From positions 7,440,001-7,504,000 of the forward strand of contig OY294049.1 in NCBI GenBank assembly GCA_958510825.1: DNA of 64,000 bases, in the 5' to 3' direction. This DNA comes from Brachypterus glaber. Taxonomy: Eukaryota; Arthropoda; Insecta; Coleoptera; Kateretidae. This document shows, piece after piece, positions 33,020 to 43,972 of the stretch. The notes beneath the pieces are model-generated. The model was not told where the DNA came from. It worked only from the letters and a program-made list of their open reading frames with translations, and did not search any database. A program made the position numbers and the translations under genes. Position 1 is the stretch's first letter. Every line of letters begins with the position of its first letter.

Positions 33020-33249
33020 ACCTATAGATAGATCATCAAAAATTAATTACAGTGCCATTAAAATCTCATTTTTGCAAAAAAAGTGACTTAGTTCCTTTTA
33101 CTTGTAAGCCGACGATATAAACTCAGGATATATTTAGAATACACGCTTATACAACGTTTTAAAATAAGTGAGTAACCCATTCGATTGTATTAATTTAATG
33201 AATAAGTTGGGGCAAACATCCAAACCATAAACGTAACTTTTAGTTAATA

Positions 33250-33475
33250 CAAAGCAAAACTCATCGAGAGCTGTCAAATCACTGCTGAACGCTATGATCA
33301 GTTTTGATTGACAGATGTTTTTTTGAAAAGCGCGGGATTGTACTTTTTGTGGGTATTTCTAACCTCAAATAGTGGTTGTGACAAGTGACAGATATTTTCC
33401 GTGCATCAGTTTGCTAGCAAAACTTATCATTTAATGACTTTTAATTAGTTTTGCTGTTTTCATTGAACACAGCCA
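33250..33475. mobile_element. MITE copy, TGGCTG..GTTCAATG family (partner 46403-46665)
   Basis: Inverted relative to the copy at 46403. Shared blocks include AACGCTATGATCAGTTTTGA, GTGACAAGTGACAGATATT and TTTTGCTGTTTTCATTGAAC. The left terminus is shortened here, and the right ends CACAGCCA. Confidence 0.75.
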
Positions 33476-33506
33476 TAGATAGGTTCATAAAATTTGGTTG
33501 ATTTAA

Positions 33507-33771
33507 GCTTTGTCCAAAGGCTCGCATGACTAACCATAATACATAACTTAAGCGCCACCCAGAGACACGCATAACTAGCATAATACATAACATACGATGC
33601 CGTAATTGGCATGATGTGCCGACATGTGTCTTGTGTGCAGGCTTATAATGTTAAGTTAGGCACGCATAGAGCATGTGGATGGCGCCATACGATGCTGTGA
33701 TTGGCTTAATGTGCCATCTTATATGCAGGCTTATAACGTTATGTTTATGGTTATGCGAGCCTTTGTACGGC
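33507..33771. mobile_element. MITE interlocked with a second copy of itself
   Basis: The outer ends GTCCAAAGGCTCGCATGACT and ATGCGAGCCTTTGTAC pair. Inside, 33552-33686 has its own pairing ends (GCGCCACCCAGAGACACGC and its partner ending TGGATGGCGCC). Both copies carry ACGATGC(C/T)GT(A/G)ATTGGC and TGTGCAGGCTTATAA-like blocks. Related copies are at 46708-46983 and 47941-48079. Confidence 0.75.
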
Positions 33772-34274
33772 ACCACATCCGGACCTCAGGCTGTACTAAC
33801 CATTTATCTTGCTATATTTTTATAGTTGTTCCATATTTTACTGTTTGATATAGTAGAAATCTGATTGGTACACACTAGTTCTAGTAGTGTTTGTAACACT
33901 TCTGGATTATATTACTAGATAATTAGTTGGTACAACTAGGTTTCTGAAAATGCAAACCATTTAAAATAGTTGTCCCTCAGTTTATTTTTTAGTGTAACCT
34001 TATAGTAATATCTATGTATATTAGTAAGTTATATTCGTAGTAAGTATATAAAAAATTATAAATAAATCCTTATTAATTATTGATCTGGTTTTTCGGTGTA
34101 TTTTTACAACATTCACACTTTAGTTTTAGTTTTATATTCGCATTTATTTTCAGCGCAGAGCGCAGAGCATTCGTCTTGCCGGCTTGAAACTTTTACAAGA
34201 AAATTCCTACTGTGCGGTATTACCCTACGTCGCCCTATTACAATAAATCTCTGAAACAGGAACCAATTAGAAAC
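33772..34274. other. no gene seen
   Basis: Includes a somewhat less AT-rich stretch at 34150-34260 (GCAGAGCGCAGAGC and nearby). No repeat partner or ORF found. Confidence 0.5.
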
Positions 34275-34690
34275 CCTCTTATAGTACTCTTTACAGCGTG
34301 TTTACGCTTTAAAGCAGTATGATACAGTACTTTTAAATCTTCTAAAGGCCAAAAAATAAGAAACTTTGAAAATGTCTGTCCGTCCGTCCGATGTCACGTT
34401 TTTGTGTAAAACTTAAAAACGAATTATCGGATCGACTTGAAGTTTTTAGGAAAAATTACGTTGTATAAGAAGAAGATTCCTAATGTTTTCCAAAATAATC
34501 CCCCCAACAACAAAAAATTTGGGGGTTAAACTTAAAAAAAATCTAAATAAGCTGAAAGAAAAGTCGGATTGACGTATTTAAAAAACAAAATAATACTTAT
34601 TATAAGGATCAATCCTACTAATTTTGAAAAAAAAAATCATTTAAAAATAAAAAACTAATAGAGGATGCAACTTTTCGAAAAATTATAAGA
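34275..34690 (+). repeat. Z-family repeat, copy 3, diverged
   Basis: ACTCTTTACAGCGTGTTTAC, GTCTGTCCGTCCGTCCGATG, TCACGTTTTTGTG, CGAATTATCGGATCGACTTG and GGGGGTTAAACTTAAAAAAA. Copy 3 lacks part of the GATAACTCAAG core. Confidence 0.7.
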
Positions 34691-35350
34691 AATAGAAGTT
34701 AAGTGTTGTAACTCTTGCATCTAAAATGCTATAAAAAATAGGATAACAGATTTAAATTCCTTGAAACTGTTTCAGTTACAAACGTCTAGCTTTGTCGGTT
34801 TTCACTCAAAAAAATAAAAACGAAAATTTTATTTTTTTTTTCGATAATAAAAAAAAACAAAAAAATGACAGGTCAAATTTTCTTTTATAATATTGATAAG
34901 CATAAAAATTCGCAACTTTTTTTTCTTATTTAACGGAGCTTGTATCTGTTATAATAACCGAGATACCCATCTGCCGAAATTTTTGAAAAGCATTAATCGG
35001 TTTTATCAAGGTGGGCATTGAAATCGTACATTTTACAACATAGTTTGATTTAGTTTGACAGGTAAGAATTAATTTTTAAATTAAGGTTATTTATTTGTCA
35101 AATTGAAAACATTTCAAAGCAAAAACACAGTATCCGATTTAATTTTTTTTTTCTAAAAATTGAAATTAGTAGAATAAAATTTATCGGAAAAATAAAACAA
35201 CCTAATTTACATAACTTTTCTAATTATAAAGCATTATAAGAATAATTTAAATAGCACAATATAAAAACAAAAAGTCCAGTACTGTATTTTATCCTGGACG
35301 GTTATTGTCAAAAGCTTAACCCAACTTTTCAAATCTCTTGTCAAAATGAT
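34691..35350. other. no gene seen
   Basis: AT-rich, with homopolymer runs. No ORF over 60 codons and no repeat partner recognised. Confidence 0.5.
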
Positions 35351-36047
35351 TTGATGTTGTAAAATTCCCCCCCCCCTCTCTTTACTTTTGAACGAGTTGA
35401 GATGTCGACTTCAAATTTAGAACTCTTAAATAAGACAACTTAAGCTATCTTTTAGCATATATTTGATACTTTCAGCGCTTAAAATGTGGGCAGCGGGACA
35501 TGGGGGACATTTTTTAAATGGAAAGGGGGGTCCTTTGATACATAATTTTTAAGCAAAAAAACAAATTCTCTATTGGATTGTATATATTTTAATTTTTTTA
35601 AGGTTGTGATTTTTCAATTTTTTGTCCTAAAAATGCGATTTTTTAGGTTTTTTTTTTGTAAATTTTTATTTATGTCAGTTAAAATTACTTTAAAAGTATA
35701 ATTTACGTTTTTTCATCCTGAAATTAGTAATTTTTAAAAAATTGTTTGATTTCTTTAGAGAAATTTTGACAAAAATACCCATTGTCAACTCAACCCAAAA
35801 AAAAAATATTTAAAAAAATTAAAAAATATACAGTTAAATGGAAAATTTCATAAGCTTTAAAATGATGTATCACAAGACCCCTCTTTCCATTTAAAAAATG
35901 GCCCCATGCCCCCCTGCCCACATTTTAATAGCTGAAAGTATCAAATGTATGCAATTAAGTTTTCTTATCTAAGAGTTCTAAATTTGAAGTCGATATCTCA
36001 ACTCGTTCAAAAGTTAAGAGGGGGGGGGTGACTTTTGGACCGCTCTG
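35351..36047. mobile_element. S-family palindromic element
   Basis: Left arm TACTTTTGAACGAGTTGAGA, CTTCAAATTTAGAACTCTTA, AAAATGTGGGCAG and AAATGGAAAGGGGGGTC is mirrored by the right arm GACCCCTCTTTCCATTT, CTGCCCACATTTTAATAGCT, TTCTAAATTTGAAGTCGATA and CAACTCGTTCAAAAGTTAAG. The right terminus CTTTTGGACCGCTCTG is followed by TA. The left terminus is shortened and replaced by a C-run. Length and ends match the copy at 38533. Confidence 0.85.
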
Positions 36048-37133
36048 TATAATAGACGAGGTCATGATTTTAAATACTAACCCTAAAATTATTTATATGT
36101 TTGTTTAGGATCTTGCACTGAATGTTATTCTCATATATTTTTCCTTTCAAGGAGAAAAAATTATGTATTTGTCATTGTCAAACTAGAGTTTTCTTTTCAA
36201 TGAATTTCAACAAATATTTTTCTTGATACTTTTTACCCAAAGCAAATAAGAAACCAGCTGAACAGTTGCAAGCACCTTGCCAAAACAACAGCACTAGGCA
36301 CTTATTTGAAACGTTATGAAATAGAAAGTTGTGTGAATAGGTAACAATTAACAAAAATGCGTATTGCATAATTTATTTAAGTTTGAAAGTATGTATCTCC
36401 AAAACGTTATATTCTAGAAAAAACTGTATATAACATTTTTTGTAGGGCTTAAAAAGAGCTTTCATTTAACATATAACTTTTTGAAATCAGTTTATGAGTT
36501 ATCCTAAAAAAACATTTTACGCTAATATCCCGAAAACAGTGTATCTTAGGAAAAAATTGTTTCTAACATTTTTTGAGCAAATATTTCATATAATTAATAA
36601 AATACAATAATAATTAACTTTTCGTAATTTTAATCAAAAAACTCTAAAATTGGGCCGATTCTTACCCCATTACCTCCAATTGTTTACCCCCAAAATCTAA
36701 TCAGCTCTTCGAAATGTGATAAGAAACTATATTCGAAAAACCGCTTGTCGATATCTTTTTTAGAAATAGAGACAGACAGACGCAATTTTTTTTTACTGAA
36801 TTCGACTCAGGAAGGTCTAAAACGTCGAGAAATGTGGAAAAAAAACATGATCAAAGATTTTGACTTTTCGGAGAAGATCGGCACTCTTATTGGTACTAAG
36901 TGCCGATGCAATATTATCTTAATTTTTTTTTATATGGTTAATATTTGCATTGTTTATTAAAAAATATTATACTTTACCTATGTTTTTGTTACCAAAAGGG
37001 TAAAAATATATAATTGGGACTTTCTGGTTAAAGTTTAGCTTTTAAACTTTACAAATATTATTATATTATGTCTTAAAAGTACTTTAGTACTAAGTATAAT
37101 AATAAATTAAATATTTTAAATAATATAGATATA
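36048..37133. other. no gene; includes repeat-like GACAGACAGACG segment
   Basis: 36400-36560 has two diverged copies of a TGTATCT...AAAAAACTGTATATAACATTT block. 36765-36830 (GAGACAGACAGACGCAATTT and GACTCAGGAAGGTCTAAAAC) has the style of the Y/Z 3' ends. The ORFs here have no domain. Confidence 0.45.
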
Positions 37134-37525
37134 CAGAATGTTTCCAACATCTCTTAGGGGTAATCAGATTTTGTAAAACTAATGCCACAAGTTCATATAA
37201 AATTTTTGGCTACCCCCCCCCCCCCCTACTACTACCCCTAATATTTTTTAACAATTGTTTTGGGGTTGTTTAAGAAAAATCATGCATATTGAATTCTTTT
37301 AACAGAAGTTTCAAAAGTTATCAGAACAATCAGGGGCGAACTGTCATTATGGTTCCAAAGTAAAAAGTAAAAAAGTAATCCAAAAATTGATTTTTCTATT
37401 TCATCTTGGGGGCAAATATCTAAGAGTAGGGAGCCGTAGGCAACAATTTTATATGAACTCGTGGCATTATATTTACAAGATCTAATCACCCCTAAGAGAT
37501 TTTGGAAACATTCTGGGACAAGCTG
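37134..37525. mobile_element. 392 bp foldback, TA-flanked
   Basis: CAGAATGTTTCCAACATCTC and TTAGGGGTAATCAGAT at the left are mirrored by ATCTAATCACCCCTAAGAGA and TTTTGGAAACATTCTG at the right. ACAAGTTCATATAAAATTTT pairs with AATTTTATATGAACTCGTGG further in. The right end carries eight or so extra bases (GGACAAGCTG) before TA. Confidence 0.8.
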
Positions 37526-37539
37526 TATACCAGTTTTGT

Positions 37540-38530
37540 CAATGTCAGTGTATAAATGAATCTTTTGTTTACCCTGCCTACGTTTCTGTAGCTAAAAAAC
37601 TATAAGTGGTAGTTTCAATAAAACGTTGAGTATAAAAAATGTTGCGGCTCATAAACTCAAGAAGTCGCTATCGAAAATGGCCATAGAAAAGCCTAAAAAA
37701 AGAGGAGAAAAATAATCTATAAAGATAGAATAAAGATAAATGTAACATTGAATCCACAAAATCAAGATTTTATTAAGGTCTGATCAGAAAATTATTACTG
37801 TTATAAAATATCCCATTCGACCATTGAAAACCGCTTGGAAAAGTGGAAAGAAAGTCGCAAAGGATTTAGTCAATGACCCAAAAACAAGATACCTTTATTA
37901 AGATGAACATATCTCTACCATATGGGCCCGAAATAACACTTTTCCAAGTGTTATTTTAAGTATTTTAGTATTATTCATGAGTCAAAACCAAAATTCAGCT
38001 GAAAAAGCTATAAATGTATACTGGAAATCTTGTTTTGTGGTTAGTAGAAGATCATTTCTTTTTTTGTATTAAAACTAATTTCTTTCTTTTTCTTATGTTA
38101 AACTTTTTGCAATTTTTTAATTGTATAAATCTTAAAATCTATTGATAAAAACACATATTATTTCGAGTATTATTTCAATTTTCTGTATTCTTTTTTTTTT
38201 TTTGAAGTTTGATTTTGTTAATTTCAATATAGTCTTTCTATTATTAGTCATAACAAAATCCCGTTTTCTAAACCTTCCAGAATCTCCAATTTAAAATATG
38301 TTTCAATTTGAACAATAACAATTTGGAAGAATATATCAATGATAGCACCTTCGGCATAATTGTAAATACCAGTTTTTTTTTATATTTCTTTATTTCAGTT
38401 TACAATAATTTACATTTTTTCTAAGCTATATAGCTAATACCAATACTTAAATAATATTACATTTTCTATATATTATTACATTTTCCATCTTTCCTTCCTT
38501 TTACATTGTAACTTTAATTTTTTACATATA
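37540..38530. other. no gene seen
   Basis: AT-rich, no repeat partner recognised, no convincing ORF. Confidence 0.5.
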
Positions 38531-38532
38531 TA

Positions 38533-39251
38533 CAGTGCTGTCCAAAAGTCACCCTCCCGCCCTTTTAACTTTTGAACGAGTTGAGATATCAACTTCAAAT
38601 TTAGAACTCTTAAATAAGACAACTTTAACTATCTTTTAGCATATATTTGATATTTTCAGCTCTTAAAATGTGGGCAGGGGGGCATAGGGGGACATTTTTT
38701 TAAATGGAAAGGGAGGTCGTGTGATACATCATTTTAAAGCTTATAAAATTTTCTATTTAAACTAACATTTTTAAATTTTTTAAAAATGTTTTTTAAGGTT
38801 TTAATTTTTCAATTTTTTGTGCTAAAACATTCGATTTTTTAAGTTTTTTTTTATAAATTTTTATTTATGTCAACTAAAATTAGTTTAAACGTATAATTAA
38901 CATTTTTTTAAGATGAAATTACGCATTTTTAAAAAATTATTTTTTTTTTTTTAGAGGAATTTTGACATTAATACCCATTTTCAACCCCATTTTAAACCCA
39001 TTTTATTTTTAATTTAAAAATATGGAGTTAAATGAAGAATTTTATAAGCTTTAAAAGGATGTATTACACGACCCCTCTTTCCATTTAAAAAAATGTGCCC
39101 CCATGCCCTCTTGCCCACATTTTAAGAGCTGAAAGTATTAAATATATGCTAAAAGATAGTTTAAGTTGTCTTATTTAAAAATTCCAAATTTGAAGTCGAT
39201 ATCTGAACTGGTTCAAAAGTTAAGAGGGGAGGTGACTTTTGGAACGCTCTG
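38533..39251. mobile_element. S-family palindromic element, most complete copy
   Basis: 719 bp between TA dinucleotides. The left terminus CAGTGCTGTCCAAAAGTCAC is mirrored by GTGACTTTTGGAACGCTCTG. The arms contain the same blocks as at 35351 and include the AAATGGAAAGGGAGGTCGTG / GACCCCTCTTTCCATTT pair. No ORF. TA flanks suggest a Tc1/mariner-type mobiliser. Confidence 0.88.
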
Positions 39252-39329
39252 TACATATTCGACTACGAACCCGCCAAATTCACATCACCACCCCCATCAC
39301 AGTCCAAACATTTTATCCGAAAAATATAC

Positions 39330-39745
39330 AACATCACCCTCCTTTATCACATTCTCCCCCTCCCGTTTCAAAAACATATTGTTCTTTTTCTCCCTTTATT
39401 TCTAAATCAAAATATATCATGGAACTAATAAGCCATAACCAAGCATTTCTTTTATCCTCATCTGTAAATTTTTTTTCTAATATAGCATAAATATTATTTT
39501 CTAACGTAATTTTAAGGTGCCGACTTGAAAATTCATTCACATAATCTCATATATCTTTGGAATGTCCACAGTAATTAAATTTATGCATAATAGTATCTAT
39601 TTTGTTACAGGTCTTGCATAGATCGGATTGGACACATATTATGTCGTTTCAGTTTTTCTTGAGTTAGAATCGACTCATTTATTACCCTGTACAAACATGA
39701 TCTCCAGTCTGTTTTTATAAAATCAGCTAAGAATAGCACTTTATT
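39330..39745 (-). pseudogene. LINE polymerase C-terminal zinc-finger region, decayed
   Basis: The minus strand reads WRSCLYRVINESILTQEKLK and RHNMCP, then after a frame change DLCKTCNKIDTIMHKFNYCG HSKDI, a stop where Trp is expected, and DYVNEF followed by an open run to 39334. The C..C...H....C spacing with a preceding W...N..L.T..KL pattern is the C-terminal Cys/His domain of non-LTR polymerases. At least one frameshift and one in-frame stop. Overlapping plus-strand frames are shadows. Confidence 0.7.
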
Positions 39746-39865
39746 AGTAAAATGCTTTTCACTATTTTACTACTTCCTTTATCCAATGCCCGCTTACACC
39801 CACGTATCTAAAAAAATATTTTTCAATTTATAATTAATGTCTAGAAATAGTGTAGTAGTAACGTT

Positions 39866-40290
39866 TTTTTTTTATTTATTTATTTATCTGTTTACAATTT
39901 CTATACAACATATATATTATACCGTCTAAACCTAGAGTTTGTGTTGCGGTTTTAAGTATTTAATATACATATACCTAGAATTAATATTTAAGCCTATTTT
40001 TGTAATTCTAAATTTAAACAAAAAAAAATATTATTATAATTAATAAGGTACACGCATGTTTCTTATTATCGCCAAGAGTTTTTTTTTGTGAGGAACACAG
40101 ATGTTTCTCGCGAGGCGAAACTTGTTAATATGGCAAAACTTCCCTAGTAAGAATTGTTTTATTCGATTTAGAAGCCTACTAATGTCGACTTTACTTATAA
40201 AATGCAAAACTAGAAATGCGAAATTTGACACAAACTTTAAAAAATTGTAAAAGCTAAAATACAAAAAATAAAATAAAAAAAACATAAAAA
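39866..40290 (-). mobile_element. possible LINE 3' end with (AAAT)n tail
   Basis: TTTTTTATTTATTTATTTAT at 39868-39892 is what the tail of a minus-strand LINE would look like. The minus-strand frame 40040-40285 (from FAFLVLHFISKVDISRLLNR onward) is open, but I cannot match it to a LINE domain. Confidence 0.35.
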
Positions 40291-40379
40291 CAAAAAAGCA
40301 TGAAAAAATAATGCTAATGCAAATTCATGTAGAAAGTAAATTATTTTCGTACAATTGTACGGTTGTAAATATATGTTAT

Positions 40380-40690
40380 AGGTTTATGTTTATACTCATG
40401 TTACATTTGAAATAAAATTTACGCCCTTTGGAACTTCCTTACACCTTAGGTGTAAATGTCGCTGATTTCGACTACCTTAAAGCCCCTTGAGGGCCAGCCG
40501 TTAGTCAAAAAGGGACGTCCCAACACTTCTTAGAGGAGATATTGAGCAGTAAATATACGACGGTATCGAAACGGTCCTTAGGGGATCGATTTCGAAATCT
40601 CTAAACGTATGTTATCACACTCTTTTTGTTTTTTTAGCAGAATCGAGAAAATTCATTCCGCCAGAACCGCTACCACAGACAAAAATTTTA
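40380..40690. other. less AT-rich island, unidentified
   Basis: 40430-40690 is visibly richer in G and C than its surroundings (for example CCTTGAGGGCCAGCCGTTAG). No open frame of useful length and no resemblance to an RNA gene I know. Confidence 0.4.
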
Positions 40691-40833
40691 ATTTTATCTA
40701 ATTTATTTACTTTTTAATAAGTTGCGACTTTTATCTTAAGAAAGGTTGCTACTTACATCAGGTCTTTTTGCCAATATAAAAATAACACTCTATAAAATAT
40801 TCCACCTTCTTCCCATTCGGGAACACTGGGCAT

Positions 40834-41708
40834 TAGGGTGGAACGAATCTTATAGGTGAAATATTTTATTTTCAAAATTTTAAATTCTAATAGTGAAAAA
40901 AAGTTGTTCTTTGGGACCAATAAAAAGCCTGTAAAATTTTATTTCGATCAAAAAATATCTTCATCTACCCCAAGCTCCAAATAAATTTTATAAAATTTAT
41001 TCATAAATTATCGTATAAATAAATGTAACTCTTTGCTTGCTATGGTTGAAAAATGCAATTTTTTCCATTAAGTATTTGTGTTAACTTAACTTTATTTGAC
41101 CCTCACCTTTAAGCGTTCCTTAATTTATGAACAAACCGCTTTATTAGGAGTTTTATGTGCTAGCTAATATGGGTATTATGGAAAATATTCGGGAAAAGTT
41201 GGGAAAATCTTAGAAAATAGCTTAAAATGAGGATTTTAAAGATACTCTAAAATTTCAGCAATATTTCATGAAAACTTAATACTCATTTTTTCTGATAAAT
41301 ATCAAGGGCTTGGTTCTCAAGGGACGGATGTCACATTTTTTGGCAAAAATTAGTTTTAGTGGATTTGGCATTTAAAATCAGTTTTTTAGTCCTAATTTTT
41401 TTTATTTTTGTAACATCGCCCTTTGAGAACCAAGGCGCCCATTTTCGTTACGTCACAGAAACTGCTGGAATTAAACCCAGTACGGGGCTAGTCAAAGCGA
41501 ATTTTTAAAAAACATTTTCCTACCACGCCAAAAAGGGTAAAATTTATTTATACCATATTTTGTGACTAAATTGTTTTTGCCGCTTGAGGCAGATGAAGAC
41601 ATTGATTGATTGAAGTAAAATTTTGCATGTATTTATTGGTGGCAAGGGCCAACTTTTCTTCACTATTATAATTTAAAATTTTCAAGAACATAATTTCGTT
41701 CCACCCTA
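40834..41708. mobile_element. hAT-like 875 bp element, TAGGGTGGAACGAA ends, 8 bp target duplication
   Basis: TAGGGTGGAACGAA and TTCGTTCCACCCTA are exact inverse ends. CTGGGCAT lies outside both (40826-40833 and 41709-41716). Arms stay alignable about 140 bp in (TTTTAAATTCTAATAGTGAA with TTCACTATTATAATTTAAAA, and AATATCTTCATCT with the AGATGAAGACATTG side). No transposase. Same termini as 23089-23880. Confidence 0.93.
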
Positions 41709-41729
41709 CTGGGCATTAAGACCCCGGAA

Positions 41730-42640
41730 TACTGATCATGTCACGCACTTTTGAGATTAGCTGGAGTCGAATTTTTGTTAGTGTGTTGTTTTTTGTTCAA
41801 AAAAGTGTTTTTTAATTTAAAAAAAAAATTAAAAATTGTATTGTTAATTACCATACATAATTTGTGGGCAAGTAGATATTAGTATTTTTTAGTTTGTATT
41901 CGTTTTTGTTCTTTTTATGCACAATGTATCCGGGTGGGTTTAAAAAAAACAAGGGAACAAAATATTTTAAATAAAAGAAAAAATATTTTTTATGAATTAT
42001 GCAAGTCAAAAGACCTATCATATTTTTTTTCGCTGCAAAATAAAATTATGTGCAATATAGGCTCAAGGTAAAATTTGCCGACTTTTAAACAATAACTTTG
42101 TCCCAAAAAAAAAAACTGATGACTAAACAAAAAAAAAACATCTTTGAAAATTTTCCGACTCGACTAAACTTTTTAGACTAGCAAACTTGCAAATTCATTT
42201 TAACCTCTGAAAAAAACTGACGACTAAAAAAAATCATAATATAATAATTCATTCAAAAAATAAAACATTCGTTTTGGGTTAATTTTGGCAAATTTTAATC
42301 GTCACTTTTCAGTACTTAACAATAAATTGCATTGGCAACGTATAGTTAGTATTATAATATAATAATCATAAAAATTTTGGTTTTCGACATTTTAGTATTT
42401 AATTTTTCGTCCTCGAACCGTGAAATTTCACCTTCAAATGAACTTTTCTCGAAAACGCTTAATCCTACAGTATTACAACAAGAGTACCTTTTTTATGTAT
42501 TTTGACCTGAGGAATCATATTTCAAAAATAAAATTGCAAAAAAGTTACACAGATAAAAGTTTGGGACAAAAAACTAATAAGGCTCCCCCGTTTCGCACAC
42601 CCCTGGTTTAAATAAGTACGTGAAAATGACATACAAAGAT
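41730..42640. other. no gene seen
   Basis: AT-rich. Two copies of (A)CTGA(T/C)GACTAAA(C)AAAAAA occur at 42115 and 42220. The 63-codon frame at 42420-42611 has no domain. Confidence 0.45.
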
Positions 42641-42659
42641 GGACCTTATTTGGATTAAT

Positions 42660-42854
42660 TCACGTGCAAAACCTCGTTAATATATCTCAAAGGGTTCCTG
42701 AGTTATTAAATAAAAATCGATTTTTTTAGCCAATTTCAAAGGGGCGTAGCTCCCTTATGACGTATTTTTAGACATGTTTATAGGAATTTTTTGTCATATT
42801 TTATCATGTAGAATCACCTGTTAAAATTTCCTACCCTATTTCAAATACACCCTG
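42660..42854. repeat. half-element: right end of the CAGGGT/TA foldback family
   Basis: Shares the blocks GGGCGTAGCTCCCTTA, TATAGGAATTTTTTGTCATA and ATGTAGAATC with the right arm of 58817-59539, and ends in ACACCCTG followed by TA. No left half nearby. Confidence 0.6.
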
Positions 42855-42859
42855 TATGT

Positions 42860-43490
42860 TTATTCTTAATGTAGTAAAGTTTCAGGTGATCAAAAATGAA
42901 TTTAAATGCAGAAAAAAATGAAATGTCTTGGCATGGTTCACCCACCTTACTATACAAAATCATTCAGTATTTAACTTTTAGACAGCACTTTATACTTATA
43001 TATTTAGCACTTGTACTACATTGATACGCCTTGAACCTTTGTTGTGATTTGTTATATAAATCTTATATGAAACCATATTTGCAGTATATATGTCTAAACA
43101 TAAAAGTGGCAATAAAACCTTGGATGCTTTTGAGCCAAAAAGGATCGAAGGTGTCATAACACGCTCTAAAAGCCCAAATGACGTGGCTCTTACAATTTTA
43201 GAACTAAGTACCTAAAACTAATTTAAAATACACCACTTTCACGCTGGTTTCGTTAATAATTACGGAGAAAAAGGGTCGAGCCGACTTTTAACACTCCAGA
43301 GTTTTACAAAGTATAATGAGTTAAGATGGAGTTGGAATACAAGGGGTTAAATTACATAGAATGATAAGTGAATTATTAAAACAAGTCTTGATGTATAAAC
43401 ACCAAGTTGGTCCGCAAAAGAAGGATATATGTATATACCAGTATTACCTTTATGCAGCCATTTTTTATTAATTACAAGTTGTTACAATAA
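42860..43490. other. no gene seen
   Basis: AT-rich, no repeat partner recognised. Confidence 0.5.
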
Positions 43491-43494
43491 AAAA

Positions 43495-43925
43495 TACACT
43501 GTACAGTAAAAGAGCTTTCCCATTATTCACCTCCTCGTGTAAAATGGACTTTTTAGTCAGATTCAGTTTTAGCAACCTTAAAAATATACCAGTTTTTACA
43601 AAAACTACCCCTGGCCTTTTGGAATTAGATTTTTTTTATTATCAGATTCTCTTTCAGAAAGATTCAGTTTTAGCGACCTTAAAAACCCCAATATATAAAT
43701 TTTCAAGAAAACTCTCTGCCCCTCAAGGGGTGGAATAAGATTTTTTTTATTATCAGATTCACTTTCAGCAACCTTAAAAACCCCAATATACCAATTTTCA
43801 CCTGTAAGCCAAATTTCAAGTCTCTAGCTTAAAGCGTTCTTAAGTTATCGTGCACACAAAATTACTCGGACAGACCGATTGACAATTTTATATAAACGTA
43901 ATAAAATGCAAAAATGTGAAAGCAA
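43495..43925. mobile_element. Y-family element, copy 2
   Basis: TACACTGTACAGTAAAAGAG, CTTTCCCATTATTCACCTCC, then about 2.5 internal units (ATTATCAGATTC(A/T)CTTTCAG...CCCAATATA...CCCCTCAAGGGGTGGAAT), then the conserved core AAATTTCAAGTCTCTAGCTT and AAAGCGTTCTTAAGTTATCG. Immediately outside are inverted TTATTAATTACAAGTTGTTA (about 43466) and TAACAACTTGTAATTAATAA (about 43951). Confidence 0.8.
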
Positions 43926-43972
43926 TAATGTTGTTCTTTTATGTTTTACTGTAACAACTTGTAATTAATAAC

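Larger units (their letters stand above)
31491..33115. mobile_element. related 1.6 kb TIR element, abutting the previous one
   Basis: Left end CGTCGGCTTACAAGTAAAGA; right end TCCTTTTACTTGTAAGCCGA and CGA, followed by TA (33116-33117). The interior includes a 77-codon ORF, a 275 bp tandem duplication and a LINE insertion. The phrase (A/G)(C/A)TTAGTGCC recurs in both orientations through it. No transposase domain that I recognise. Confidence 0.75.

Noticed and set aside
33827..34108. Possible solo LTR (TG...CA, with AATAAA-like signal)
   Set aside because: No target duplication, no primer-binding site, no partner LTR. TG and CA are too common.
39166..39490. Two plus-strand frames rich in His, Pro and Ser
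   Set aside because: They overlap the S-family right end and the antisense of a LINE zinc-finger fragment.
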